Assembly: GCA_001442925.1 (NCBI GenBank)
Contig: LDXX01000003.1
Coordinates: 62,001 to 126,000, forward strand
DNA from: Candidatus Kryptonium thompsonii
GTDB lineage: Bacteria > Bacteroidota > Ignavibacteria > Kryptoniales > Kryptoniaceae
Direction: 5' to 3'
Length of the DNA: 64,000 nt
This document shows, piece by piece, positions 37,328-45,348 of the stretch (position 1 is the stretch's first letter; the number at the start of each line of letters is the position of its first letter). The notes below the pieces were generated by a model. The model searched no databases. It was not told the DNA's origin and worked only from the letters and a program-made list of their open reading frames with translations. The translations under genes and the position numbers were made by a program.

Positions 37328-37756
37328 TTACTTTTTACTCTCTGCCAGCTGAGCGATGCGGCGAATGGCGGTGAGGTATTGGATTAACTTGTTCAGTTGA
37401 TGCGTTAAGGTTTCCGCTGTTTCATCATCCATTTTCCCGAAAGATTTGAGCCGCCGTGGGGAAGACTCTTCTAAAGTTGTTTCAAAGTGAAGCAAATTTA
37501 CGGAAAATAACCAGCGTAAATCAACAGTTTCTATCGGCAGTCCGAAAGTGTCACGCATGGTCTGTAATTGTTCCTTGACGGTTGTTATGAGTTCCAGCAA
37601 TTGTGTCCGCTGTTTAGGTGAAAAGGGGTTAGAGATTTGACGAAAAACCATATTAATTTTGTCCATTTTCAGCCACTGTTCAAGTTGTAATAGGTCCTCT
37701 TCCAATTCCATCAACACTGCTGTCAGAGAACGCTTTTGACTAGTGTTTAATGGCAT
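37328..37756 (-). CDS. Unknown all-helical protein, foreign composition
   Basis: 142 residues, almost entirely amphipathic helix (LMELEEDLLQLEQWLKMDKI; KQRTQLLELITTVKEQLQTM; ETAETLTHQLNKLIQYLTAIRR). No signal peptide or metal motif. The codons are more GC-rich than the surrounding chromosome, like the two genes upstream of it, so it appears to belong to the same transferred unit. I do not recognise a family. Confidence 0.6.
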   Translation of the reverse strand: MPLNTSQKRSLTAVLMELEEDLLQLEQWLKMDKINMVFRQISNPFSPKQRTQLLELITTVKEQLQTMRDTFGLPIETVDLRWLFSVNLLHFETTLEESSPRRLKSFGKMDDETAETLTHQLNKLIQYLTAIRRIAQLAESKK

Positions 37757-37814
37757 TTGATATTACGCCGATGTGTTTGATTGTTTTAAGATGGATTTAA
37801 TTGACAAAGTTTCA

Positions 37815-38246
37815 TTATTTAACTACCAAAACGCTACATGGTGCAAGACGTGTCAGCGATTGTGAGGTGCTGCCCCACACTCGCTCAAAGATTCGACTAT
37901 GCCCCATGAACCCAATCACCAATAAATCAAATTCGCCATCTTGACAGAAGCGAACGATGGTCTCCACTTCATGTCCTGCTTGAACATGGGTATGTAGTTT
38001 TACGCCGTATGTCCATGCCATTTCTTGTGCTTCAGTAGTCAATTGTTCAAAGTAAGCATCGCGTTGTCGCTTAACTTCTTCAAATTCGCCAACCGTTGCC
38101 ACATACTTAGGCAAGTCCTCTTCAACAGAGATGCTATGCAGTTCCGCACCCGTCACTACTGCTAGTTTAATGGCAACATCTAAAGCCTTACGGGCGTGCT
38201 CCGAACCATCGTAGGCGACCAGAATTTTCCTGAACGGCTGGTTCAT
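37815..38246 (-). CDS. Universal stress protein (UspA family, ATP-binding type)
   Basis: 143 residues. RKILVAYDGSEHARKALDVA at the start and the ATP-binding motif GFMGHSRIFERVWGST (G-2x-G-9x-G-S/T) near the C-terminus, followed by APCSVLVVK. The start is fixed by AAAGGAGGT eight bases before ATG 38246, one base after the antiporter stop. Usp domains often bind ATP and modulate a transporter encoded alongside; here the partner would be the antiporter. Foreign codon use. Confidence 0.9.
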   Translation of the reverse strand: MNQPFRKILVAYDGSEHARKALDVAIKLAVVTGAELHSISVEEDLPKYVATVGEFEEVKRQRDAYFEQLTTEAQEMAWTYGVKLHTHVQAGHEVETIVRFCQDGEFDLLVIGFMGHSRIFERVWGSTSQSLTRLAPCSVLVVK

Positions 38247-38247
38247 G

Positions 38248-39429
38248 TTATTTACCTCCTTTATGTTCATTGATTGCAAGTGCTTCATCTTCTGCTTGCA
38301 CGCTGCTCAAAGCAGTAACTTTTGGTCGAAAGAAACTCTGGGCGATTAAGGTTGGAATAATAGCGCTGCCGATGACAACCGTCACGAGAGTTGAATATTG
38401 CTCTTGTGTAATGTAGCCTCGCGTCAAACCAAACAGCGCCGAGATCGTTCCGAAAGTGAGCCCTGTGGACATAAGCAGGGTTGTATAGGCTCCGGTGCGA
38501 GTATCCATACGGAAAATTTTTGCCAATGGGTAAACGCCTATCAGCTTCGTTATCATCTTTACGATAAGTAGCAAAGCAATAATCCCCAAGCTTTTGAACA
38601 CCGCTGTTGCCTGCACTAATGCACCTGCCTTTAGAAAATAGAAGGGTGTCAGCAAGGCGAAAGTAGTAACACGGATGTGGTGCATAGTTTCGCGATGGTG
38701 GGCGAATGCCCCCGCACAAACTAAACCAAGCAAGTAAGCGGGCAATACAGCTTCACTATTAGCTTTCGCTGCTAACCCACCGAGCGCAAAGATCAACAGT
38801 AAAAGCAACTTGATTTCAGGTTCGCTTACATGTCCCTCGAAGCGACTCAAAAAAGTTTTCACTATTTTAGGGGAAACTACCATTGCAATAGCAATGGCGG
38901 CAATAAACAGTGCTAGCCATATGTTATAGTTAGCGAACAGAATGCCCAATGCTAATACTGTGCCCAAGTCCGTTACAAAACATGCAGCCAAAATTAACTT
39001 GCCAATGTCCATTTTGTTTAAGCCTGTTTCCACCATGACGGCATAAACAACGGCGACCGAAGTTGTGGATAAGGCAATACCAGCGATTTTGCTAGCATCA
39101 GGCGACCAGTGCAATACAAATTTTGCAAACGCCATTGCACCCAGAAACGGCGCAAGGAAACTGACAAAGCCAATCGCCAACGCGGGCTTCCAGTGTTTTC
39201 GGAGCGCTTCGGGTTCAATTTCAGCTCCAGCCAGAAAGGTTAGGAGCACACTACCTAACCCCGCAAGGAAGTTGACCCAGCTAGTAGGTTGCAAATGCAA
39301 TAAATTGCCCGCCAATACGCCAACGAAAATTTCCACCATTGCTACTGAGATAGCAGTGCGAATGGACAGGTAACTCGCCAGCAACGCTAAGCCCATCCAC
39401 AGCGCTGCGACCAGCCAAGTCTCAGCCAT
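38248..39429 (-). CDS. Cation:proton antiporter (CPA2, Na+/H+ exchanger domain)
   Basis: 393 residues with about 11-13 hydrophobic helices. Features of the Na_H_Exchanger family: LAGAEIEPEALRKHW, the SPDASKIAGIALSTTSVAVVYAVMVETGL stretch, ACFVTDLGTVLALGI with the likely ion-binding Asp, and LKAGALVQ. No RCK or TrkA domain is attached. ATG 39429 (AGGGAG nine bases upstream) is preferred over a start 35 codons earlier. First gene of the antiporter-Usp-helical unit, clearly more GC-rich than its flanks. Confidence 0.88.
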   Translation of the reverse strand: MAETWLVAALWMGLALLASYLSIRTAISVAMVEIFVGVLAGNLLHLQPTSWVNFLAGLGSVLLTFLAGAEIEPEALRKHWKPALAIGFVSFLAPFLGAMAFAKFVLHWSPDASKIAGIALSTTSVAVVYAVMVETGLNKMDIGKLILAACFVTDLGTVLALGILFANYNIWLALFIAAIAIAMVVSPKIVKTFLSRFEGHVSEPEIKLLLLLIFALGGLAAKANSEAVLPAYLLGLVCAGAFAHHRETMHHIRVTTFALLTPFYFLKAGALVQATAVFKSLGIIALLLIVKMITKLIGVYPLAKIFRMDTRTGAYTTLLMSTGLTFGTISALFGLTRGYITQEQYSTLVTVVIGSAIIPTLIAQSFFRPKVTALSSVQAEDEALAINEHKGGK

Positions 39430-39490
39430 CGCTAAGATCTCCCTGTTTTTGTTCCTTTTTTGGTTTGTTGAATAACTTTCATCTCTAAAC

Positions 39491-39521
39491 TTTACATTGT
39501 GTATAAGTAACAAAATGTAAA
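39491..39521. promoter_or_regulatory. Inverted repeat upstream of the antiporter operon
   Basis: Arms TTTACATTGTGT (39491-39502) and ACAAAATGTAAA (39510-39521) match at 11 of 12 positions around a 7-base spacer. A minus-strand -10 candidate (TACATT) lies within it, below TTGATA at 16 bases, so a bound repressor or activator would control antiporter transcription. The location 62 bases before the start suits an operator. Confidence 0.5.
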
Positions 39522-39589
39522 AAATAACTCGCATTTATCAAAAAATAAATTAATTTTTCCCTCACCCTACATTAAGCACCAAAAACTAA

Positions 39590-40399
39590 TCACTTTACCA
39601 AAACCATCTTTTTTACATCAACATATCTATCATTCAAACTAACTTTATAAAAGTAAACCCCACTTGAAAACCCATCCGCATTCCACCTTGCACTTTTACT
39701 AAATCCAGCCTCCATAAATCCATCATAAAGCACAGCAACCTTCTCACCAAGTGAGTTAAAAATTTCAACTCTAACATTTCCACTTTCAGGCAAATCGAAA
39801 GCTATCTGGGTTGTTGGATTAAATGGATTTGGGTAGTTTTGATAAACCATGAATCTACTTGGAATTTCACTTTCTTTATTTTCAACCAGTGTCACAACAT
39901 CGATTCTAAAATCTGGAGCAAAATTCCAGGCGTCACCTGAAGTTGAACCATCGAAATTAACTGAATTGCCATTCGCATAAAGAGTAATTGGTCCAGGGGT
40001 ATTTGGTGCTGTAAATTCAAAATCAAAAGTTACAACGCCACCTACCGGTGCTTTAGGAGATGTGTGAGTTAATTCATCTCCAATTTTCTGTAAATCCGAC
40101 CCTATTGGAGATAGTGTTCCTGAACTTGCTGCTATGTTTACCCCAGCCCTGACCAACGGTCCACCGCTGATCGAAACTCTATAAGTAGCTTTTTGTCCTG
40201 GTGATAGTAAATTTGGTCCAGAAATCGAAACCTCCACGGAAGATGTTGGTGAGCTTCCATGGCAAGTGCAGCCATTTCCATTTTTCCTCGTTTTTCCCGT
40301 AACCCCCGATGAATAAGCATAGAATAGAAGGGAACTCAAAATTATGAAATAAACTACCAAATTGGAATTGAAAAATTTATTGTGTAATAATCGACGCAT
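39590..40399 (-). CDS. Secreted protein with CxCH domain and T9SS sorting domain
   Basis: 269 residues. Signal/anchor segment (VVYFIILSSLLFYAYSSG), then GNGCTCHGSSP, the CxCH motif of choice-of-anchor V proteins (~45-55). A beta-sandwich follows (~60-170; KATYRVSISGGPLVRAGVNI; VTFDFEFTAPNTPGPITLYAN). The C-terminal type A T9SS sorting domain (~185-269) shows YQNYPNPFNPTTQIAFDLPE, VRVEIFNSLGEKV and SGVYFYKVSL. It should be exported, passed across the outer membrane by T9SS and attached to the surface. AGGAGG precedes the ATG. Whether the CxCH binds haem is unknown. Confidence 0.85.
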   Translation of the reverse strand: MRRLLHNKFFNSNLVVYFIILSSLLFYAYSSGVTGKTRKNGNGCTCHGSSPTSSVEVSISGPNLLSPGQKATYRVSISGGPLVRAGVNIAASSGTLSPIGSDLQKIGDELTHTSPKAPVGGVVTFDFEFTAPNTPGPITLYANGNSVNFDGSTSGDAWNFAPDFRIDVVTLVENKESEIPSRFMVYQNYPNPFNPTTQIAFDLPESGNVRVEIFNSLGEKVAVLYDGFMEAGFSKSARWNADGFSSGVYFYKVSLNDRYVDVKKMVLVK

Positions 40400-40412
40400 A
40401 GATAACCTCCTG

Positions 40413-40438
40413 CTTTGTTTTTGAATTTGAAAACAAAG
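40413..40438. repeat. Inverted repeat in the leader of the T9SS cargo gene
   Basis: CTTTGTTTT (40413-40421) and AAAACAAAG (40430-40438), perfect 9-bp arms with an 8-base spacer, ending a few bases from the ribosome-binding AGGAGG. It could be an operator or an mRNA hairpin affecting translation. Confidence 0.45.
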
Positions 40439-40460
40439 ACAATTAAAAAATTAGTTCCGT

Positions 40461-40498
40461 TTACCACCCGATGCTACTCCACTTGTAGCGATAGGTAA
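40461..40498 (-). terminator. Imperfect hairpin after nfi
   Basis: Outer TTACC/GGTAA and inner GCTAC/GTAGC arms around a 7-base loop, starting right after the nfi stop. On the minus strand a T-rich stretch (ATTTTTTAATT) follows about 13 bases later, too far for a canonical intrinsic terminator. Confidence 0.35.
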
Positions 40499-40499
40499 T

Positions 40500-41228
40500 T
40501 TAGAAAGAAAATAAACTATCTTGTTCTGGTTTCGTTTTCGTCCCTGGCTTTATTTCACCACGACGAAGTGCATTGACAAGTATGTGGGCTTGGCGTGTTG
40601 GCTCCGGGATTCTATAACCGCGAATTGTTGACAAAACTATTTTTATTGAACTTTCAAGCGTAATTTTATGACCGATTGAAACAAAGACAGGTTGAACTTC
40701 ATCGCGCGTCCTCAAAACCGCCCCAATTATCTCTCCCGAATCATATAAATAAGAATAATTTCCAGCTTTGGGAGAAGGTTCTTCATATTTCCCAACAAGC
40801 AAGCTTTTCGCACATCCGATGGTTGGTTTATCAATCAACACTCCAAAATGCGAAGCGATGCCGAATCTTCGCGGATGGGCAATCCCTTGACCATCAATGA
40901 TTACAACATCGGGTTCAATTTTGATCTTTTCCCATGCTTTTATCAGGGCTGGTGATTCTCGAAATGACAAAAGCCCTGGTATGTATGGGAAATTCACTTC
41001 CGTTATCAAAAGTGAGCGATCCACTTCTTCAAGTTCTGGAAATTTTAAAACAACGACTCCGGCATAAACTATGTTTGAACCTTTATCAAATGATACATCT
41101 GCGCCGGCAATATAGCGAATTTCTCCTTGCAAAGCTTCAATTTTTACTAAGCTTCTTAACTTGTTTTGTATTTTTATGGCTTCTTCCGGCGTTACATCCC
41201 AGTGGTGTAAAGTTTTGTAATTTGCCAT
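40500..41228 (-). CDS. nfi: Endonuclease V
   Basis: Cuts DNA near deaminated bases such as inosine. 242 residues. Motifs: IAGADVSFDKG with the first catalytic Asp, PYIPGLLSFRESPAL (the PYxP wedge), DVVIIDGQGIAHPRRFGIASHFG (second Asp and His) and TIGCAKSLLVG. C-terminal RGYRIPEPTRQAH is typical. With the family 5 UDG it gives this organism two repair routes for deaminated bases, useful at high temperature. Confidence 0.95.
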   Translation of the reverse strand: MANYKTLHHWDVTPEEAIKIQNKLRSLVKIEALQGEIRYIAGADVSFDKGSNIVYAGVVVLKFPELEEVDRSLLITEVNFPYIPGLLSFRESPALIKAWEKIKIEPDVVIIDGQGIAHPRRFGIASHFGVLIDKPTIGCAKSLLVGKYEEPSPKAGNYSYLYDSGEIIGAVLRTRDEVQPVFVSIGHKITLESSIKIVLSTIRGYRIPEPTRQAHILVNALRRGEIKPGTKTKPEQDSLFSF

Positions 41229-41282
41229 TTGGGAGTTGATTTCTTAATTTAAGATTGCATTCTAATTAAAAGCATCTTAAAA

Positions 41283-42233
41283 ATGCACAGAATTCTACCT
41301 TTTATTTTGCTAATTTTTATTTTAAGTTGCAACTTTGAAAAGAAGACAGAGCAAAAAGAAGTTAAACCCCAGGCCATCATATCCGTTCCAGATTTTGATG
41401 AGAATTCAGCTTTTGAATATCTGACAAAGCAAGTCTCTTTCGGACCCCGCGTACCAAATTCAAAGGCACATGAGGAATGCAAAAATTTTCTTATCTCAGA
41501 AATTTCAAAGTATGCGGATGCTGTAAATGTTCAAAATTTTACACATAATTATCTTGGGAAAACTTTTAAACTTTCAAACATAATTGCATCATTTAATTTG
41601 AAATCGGGATTTAGGATATTGTTGTGTGCTCATTGGGATTCAAGACCGTATGCGGACGAAGAGAAAGAGCCTTCAAAGAGAATTCAACCTGTGCCAGGGG
41701 CTAATGATGGGGCAAGCGGTGTCGCTGTATTGCTTGAAATTGCCAGAATTTTAAAGGACAATCCACCGCCGATTGGGATAGATATTGTTTTCTTCGATGG
41801 TGAAGATTTGGGAATAGCAGGAGATCTTGACAATTTTTGCATAGGATCAAAATATTTTGCAAAAAATAAATCGGTGAATTATTCACCGCAATTTGGAATT
41901 TTGCTTGACATGGTTGGAGATAAGGATCTACAAATTTTTAAAGAGAGAAATTCAGTAGAATATGCGCCAGATGTTGTTGAATACGTTTGGGGAATCGCAC
42001 GAGAGCTTGAGATTTCGGAATTTAGGGATCAAGTAAAGTATGATGTTTACGATGACCATATACCGCTTAATGAGGCTGGGATAAGAACAATTGACATAAT
42101 TGACTTTGATTATCCATACTGGCATACGACTGAAGATACGCCTGATAAATGTTCTCCGCAGTCTCTCAAAAAAGTTGGAAGCGTTATTTTGAATTTAATC
42201 TACAAATATAAAGCAAATGTGGCTGAAAGATAA
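41283..42233 (+). CDS. M28-family lipoprotein, glutaminyl-peptide cyclotransferase-like
   Basis: 316 residues. Lipoprotein signal MHRILPFILLIFILSC (Cys16). Zinc motifs of M28: LLCAHWDSRPYAD (His, with Asp), PGANDGASGVAVLLE (bridging Asp), FFDGEDLGIAG (Glu), LLDMVGDKDL and WHTTEDTPDKC (His). The FCIGSKYFAKN segment after the Glu motif is typical of bacterial glutaminyl cyclases, which form N-terminal pyroglutamate on exported proteins. An aminopeptidase activity cannot be excluded. Divergent from nfi. Confidence 0.85.
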   Translation: MHRILPFILLIFILSCNFEKKTEQKEVKPQAIISVPDFDENSAFEYLTKQVSFGPRVPNSKAHEECKNFLISEISKYADAVNVQNFTHNYLGKTFKLSNIIASFNLKSGFRILLCAHWDSRPYADEEKEPSKRIQPVPGANDGASGVAVLLEIARILKDNPPPIGIDIVFFDGEDLGIAGDLDNFCIGSKYFAKNKSVNYSPQFGILLDMVGDKDLQIFKERNSVEYAPDVVEYVWGIARELEISEFRDQVKYDVYDDHIPLNEAGIRTIDIIDFDYPYWHTTEDTPDKCSPQSLKKVGSVILNLIYKYKANVAER

Positions 42234-42261
42234 GAATCCTTAACAAAGGTGAGAGGGCATT

Positions 42262-43905
42262 ATGGCTGTAAATTTAAAAGAAATGAAAAAAGAATGGGAA
42301 AATAAATTTTTGAATTCGGGTAAATTTAAGGAGAGAAAGGATTGCTTTAAAACTGATTCGGGAATTGAAATAGAAAGGATTTATCTTCCCGATGAAAGTT
42401 TTGATTATGCCACAAAACTTGGATTTCCAGGTGAGTATCCTTATACACGCGGGATTTATCCAACGATGTATAGAGGAAGAATATGGACTATGAGACAATA
42501 TGCGGGTTTTGGAACCGCTGAGGAGACGAACAAAAGATTTAAGTATCTTCTCGAACATGGACAAATGGGTCTTTCCGTTGCCTTTGATCTCCCAACTCAA
42601 ATGGGATATGATTCAGATCATCCGATGGCGGAGGGAGAAGTTGGGCGCGTTGGCGTTGCGATAGATTCACTTCAGGATATGGAAATTCTTTTTGACGGAA
42701 TAAATCTTGAAAAAATCACCACTTCTATGACTATAAATGCAACCGCTGCAATTTTGCTTGCGATGTATGTTGCGGTTGCAAAAAAGCAAGGTGCAGATCT
42801 AAAGAAAATTTCTGGGACGATTCAAAACGATATTTTAAAAGAATACATCGCAAGGGGGACGTACATTTATCCGCCACAACAATCAATGAAATTGATTGTT
42901 GATATCTTCCAATGGTGTAATGAAAATTTGCCGAAGTGGAATGTCATATCGATCAGCGGTTATCATATTCGTGAGGCAGGTGCAAATGCGGTTCAAGAGC
43001 TTGCTTTTACATTTGCTAACGCGATTGAATATGTCAGATCTGCTATAAAGGCGGGTCTCGATGTAAATAAATTTGGAGAACAACTTTCATTCTTTTTCAA
43101 TGCCCATAATAATTTCTTTGAGGAAATTGCCAAATTTAGAGCAGCTCGTAGAATTTGGGCTAAAATTATGCGCGAGAAATTCGGTGTGACAAACGAGGAA
43201 GCGATGAAGCTTAGATTTCATGCACAAACTGGTGGATCAACCTTGACGGCTCAGCAAATTGAAAATAACATCGTTCGCGTGACAATCCAAGCGCTTGCAG
43301 CTGTCCTTGGAGGTTGTCAATCTCTACATACAAATTCAAAGGATGAAGCACTTGCTCTCCCAACTGAAGAATCAGCAAGGCTTGCTTTAAGAACTCAACA
43401 GATAATTGCATATGAGAGCGGTGTAACTGATACGATTGATCCTTTGGCTGGAAGCTATTTTGTTGAGTATTTGACAGATGAGATTGAAAAAAGGGTCTGG
43501 GAATATATTGAAAAGATTGAGGCGATGGGTGGGGCTATAAAAGCAATTGAAGCAGGGTATATTCAAAACGAGATAGCAAAGAGCGCATACGAATATCAAA
43601 TGCAAATTGAACGAAAGGAAAAAATAATTGTTGGGGTAAATGAATTTAAAACCGAGGAAAAGCAAAAAATTGAAATTTTTAAGCTGAACGAGTCTGCTAT
43701 TAAAAATCAAATCGAAAGGTTGAAAAAATTAAGAAAAGAAAGAGATAATGGCAAGGTTATGTTGGCACTTAAAAGATTGCGCGAAAGTGCGTTGCTTGGT
43801 GAAAACCTGATCCCACCAATTATAGAATGTGTTGAGGCTTATGCCACAATTGGAGAAATCTCAGATACTTTAAGAGAAATTTGGGGAGAGTATAGAGAGA
43901 TATGA
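42262..43905 (+). CDS. Methylmalonyl-CoA mutase, catalytic (N-terminal) subunit
   Basis: 547 residues, the catalytic barrel without the B12-binding domain, which must come from a separate small subunit not seen here. Motifs: [30 protein letters not shown] and [17 protein letters not shown]. Tyr80 (RQYAGF) and Arg198 (KEYIARGTY) are the residues that select methylmalonyl/succinyl-CoA; isobutyryl-CoA mutases have Phe and Gln there. It links succinyl-CoA with propionyl-CoA metabolism. The gene ends in an ATGA overlap with the RNA methyltransferase. GAGAGG precedes the ATG. Confidence 0.92.
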   Translation: MAVNLKEMKKEWENKFLNSGKFKERKDCFKTDSGIEIERIYLPDESFDYATKLGFPGEYPYTRGIYPTMYRGRIWTMRQYAGFGTAEETNKRFKYLLEHGQMGLSVAFDLPTQMGYDSDHPMAEGEVGRVGVAIDSLQDMEILFDGINLEKITTSMTINATAAILLAMYVAVAKKQGADLKKISGTIQNDILKEYIARGTYIYPPQQSMKLIVDIFQWCNENLPKWNVISISGYHIREAGANAVQELAFTFANAIEYVRSAIKAGLDVNKFGEQLSFFFNAHNNFFEEIAKFRAARRIWAKIMREKFGVTNEEAMKLRFHAQTGGSTLTAQQIENNIVRVTIQALAAVLGGCQSLHTNSKDEALALPTEESARLALRTQQIIAYESGVTDTIDPLAGSYFVEYLTDEIEKRVWEYIEKIEAMGGAIKAIEAGYIQNEIAKSAYEYQMQIERKEKIIVGVNEFKTEEKQKIEIFKLNESAIKNQIERLKKLRKERDNGKVMLALKRLRESALLGENLIPPIIECVEAYATIGEISDTLREIWGEYREI

Positions 43906-44705
43906 AAATAAGCAAGCGAAAATATTCACAACTTCAGCTTTTAAAAAATAAGAAATACAGGTATAAAACTGGACTTTTCATCCTTGAAGGTGAAAGGTTA
44001 ATAGCAGATGCAATTAAATTTGGGGCTGAGGTATCATTTGTTGCGTATTCGGAAAGATTTTTAAAGGATCAGCAATCTCAGGAGTTTCTAAATTATTTGA
44101 AAAATAAGAAAATCGAAATTTACGAGATAGGGGAGGACGAACTTGAAAAGGTTTCCGAGGTTGAGACATCGCAAGGGATCATCGCTGTTGCGAAAATGTT
44201 TGAATATAGTTGGGATGATGTTGTAAAAAATGTTAAGCAGAAGGAGCACGCAACTGTTGTCGCACTTGATGAAATTTCGGATCCCGGAAATCTTGGGACG
44301 ATCTTTAGGGTTTGCGATTGGTTCAAATCCGATCTCATTCTTGTCTCAGATATGAGCGTTGATGTATTTAATCCAAAAACGCTTCGTGCCACGATGGGCT
44401 CAGTTTTCAATGTCCCATTTCTGCAGAATATTGATCTAAAGAATTATCTTGTTGAGTTGAAAAAACTTGGTTTCAAGATTTTTTCGACGGCTCCTTCTGG
44501 TAAGATCGATTTTCGTGAGTTGGAAGATGAAGATAAGGTTGTGTTTGTCTTCGGTAATGAAGCGCGTGGGGTTAAAAGTGAATTTTTAAAAATTTCAGAC
44601 GCGGTGGTTAAGATAAGAAAATTTGGGAAAGCTGAATCGTTAAATGTTGCGGTTTCTGCAGGAATAATTCTCTCTGAAAGAGCTTATTCTATTTTCGGGC
44701 GATGA
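43902..44705 (+). CDS. TrmH/SpoU-family RNA 2'-O-methyltransferase
   Basis: 267 residues. N-terminal substrate-binding domain ([20 protein letters not shown]), then the SPOUT knot: motif 1 [20 protein letters not shown], motif 2 [16 protein letters not shown] and motif 3 [21 protein letters not shown]. The target (23S rRNA as in RlmB, or tRNA) is not decided by sequence. It overlaps the mutase gene by four bases and converges on a methyltransferase gene, overlapping it by 17. Confidence 0.9.
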   Translation: MKISKRKYSQLQLLKNKKYRYKTGLFILEGERLIADAIKFGAEVSFVAYSERFLKDQQSQEFLNYLKNKKIEIYEIGEDELEKVSEVETSQGIIAVAKMFEYSWDDVVKNVKQKEHATVVALDEISDPGNLGTIFRVCDWFKSDLILVSDMSVDVFNPKTLRATMGSVFNVPFLQNIDLKNYLVELKKLGFKIFSTAPSGKIDFRELEDEDKVVFVFGNEARGVKSEFLKISDAVVKIRKFGKAESLNVAVSAGIILSERAYSIFGR

Positions 44706-45348
44706 TGAAAATTCCGGGGTAAATAAACTGATTTTCGGGGATTAAGTTAACGATTTTAAATCCTGTTTTGGTTAAAATTTCGACGAACTCATTTGGGGTG
44801 ATGTAGTTTAACTCCGGGGCAAGACCGTCTCCATAAACTTTCAACTTTAATTTCAACCTTTCTTCAAAATATGTGTATTTGAATCTAAATGAATCTGATT
44901 TCAATGTGTCCTTTATAAAAACAATCCCATCGGTTGTAAGCGCTGAATAGATCTTTTTTAGCAATTCAATTTTTTCCTCATACTTTAGGAAAATAAGAAC
45001 ATCGATAAGAAGCACAAGCTTTAAATCATCAAATTTAAAATCGTCTAGTTTATCTACGAATTCAACTCCCGTTTTATCTGATGTTTTTCTTGCCTCATCT
45101 ATTCTCGTTTTTGAAATATCAAAACCAATTACTTTTAATTTTTCATTCTTCATCTTAACATAATTTGCGAAAATTCCATAGCCACACCCATAATCGAGAA
45201 CAGTGCCAGAGTTTGGTATATATGGATCGAGATGTTTTTTTATTGGTTGGAAATTGAAAATTATTCGTGCGTAAATTTTTATCTTTTCCAAGGGTTTTGC
45301 GTTTTTGTAAAGTTTAAATAAAGTAAGTTGCTCATCTGAAATTTTCAT
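44689..45348 (-). CDS. SAM-dependent methyltransferase
   Basis: 219 residues. SAM motif I TVLDYGCGYGIFANYV near residue 50, then VIGFDISKTRIDEAR and LVLLIDVLIFLKYEEK. The C-terminal third (FVEILTKTGFKIVNLIPEN) follows the usual class I fold. The substrate is unknown. It overlaps the end of the biotin carboxylase gene by 17 bases and lies at the 3' end of that operon. Confidence 0.78.
   Translation of the reverse strand: MKISDEQLTLFKLYKNAKPLEKIKIYARIIFNFQPIKKHLDPYIPNSGTVLDYGCGYGIFANYVKMKNEKLKVIGFDISKTRIDEARKTSDKTGVEFVDKLDDFKFDDLKLVLLIDVLIFLKYEEKIELLKKIYSALTTDGIVFIKDTLKSDSFRFKYTYFEERLKLKLKVYGDGLAPELNYITPNEFVEILTKTGFKIVNLIPENQFIYPGIFIIARK

Noticed and set aside
38285-38719. 144-codon minus-strand frame within the antiporter gene
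   Set aside because: Out-of-frame shadow; the antiporter frame carries the membrane helices and family motifs.
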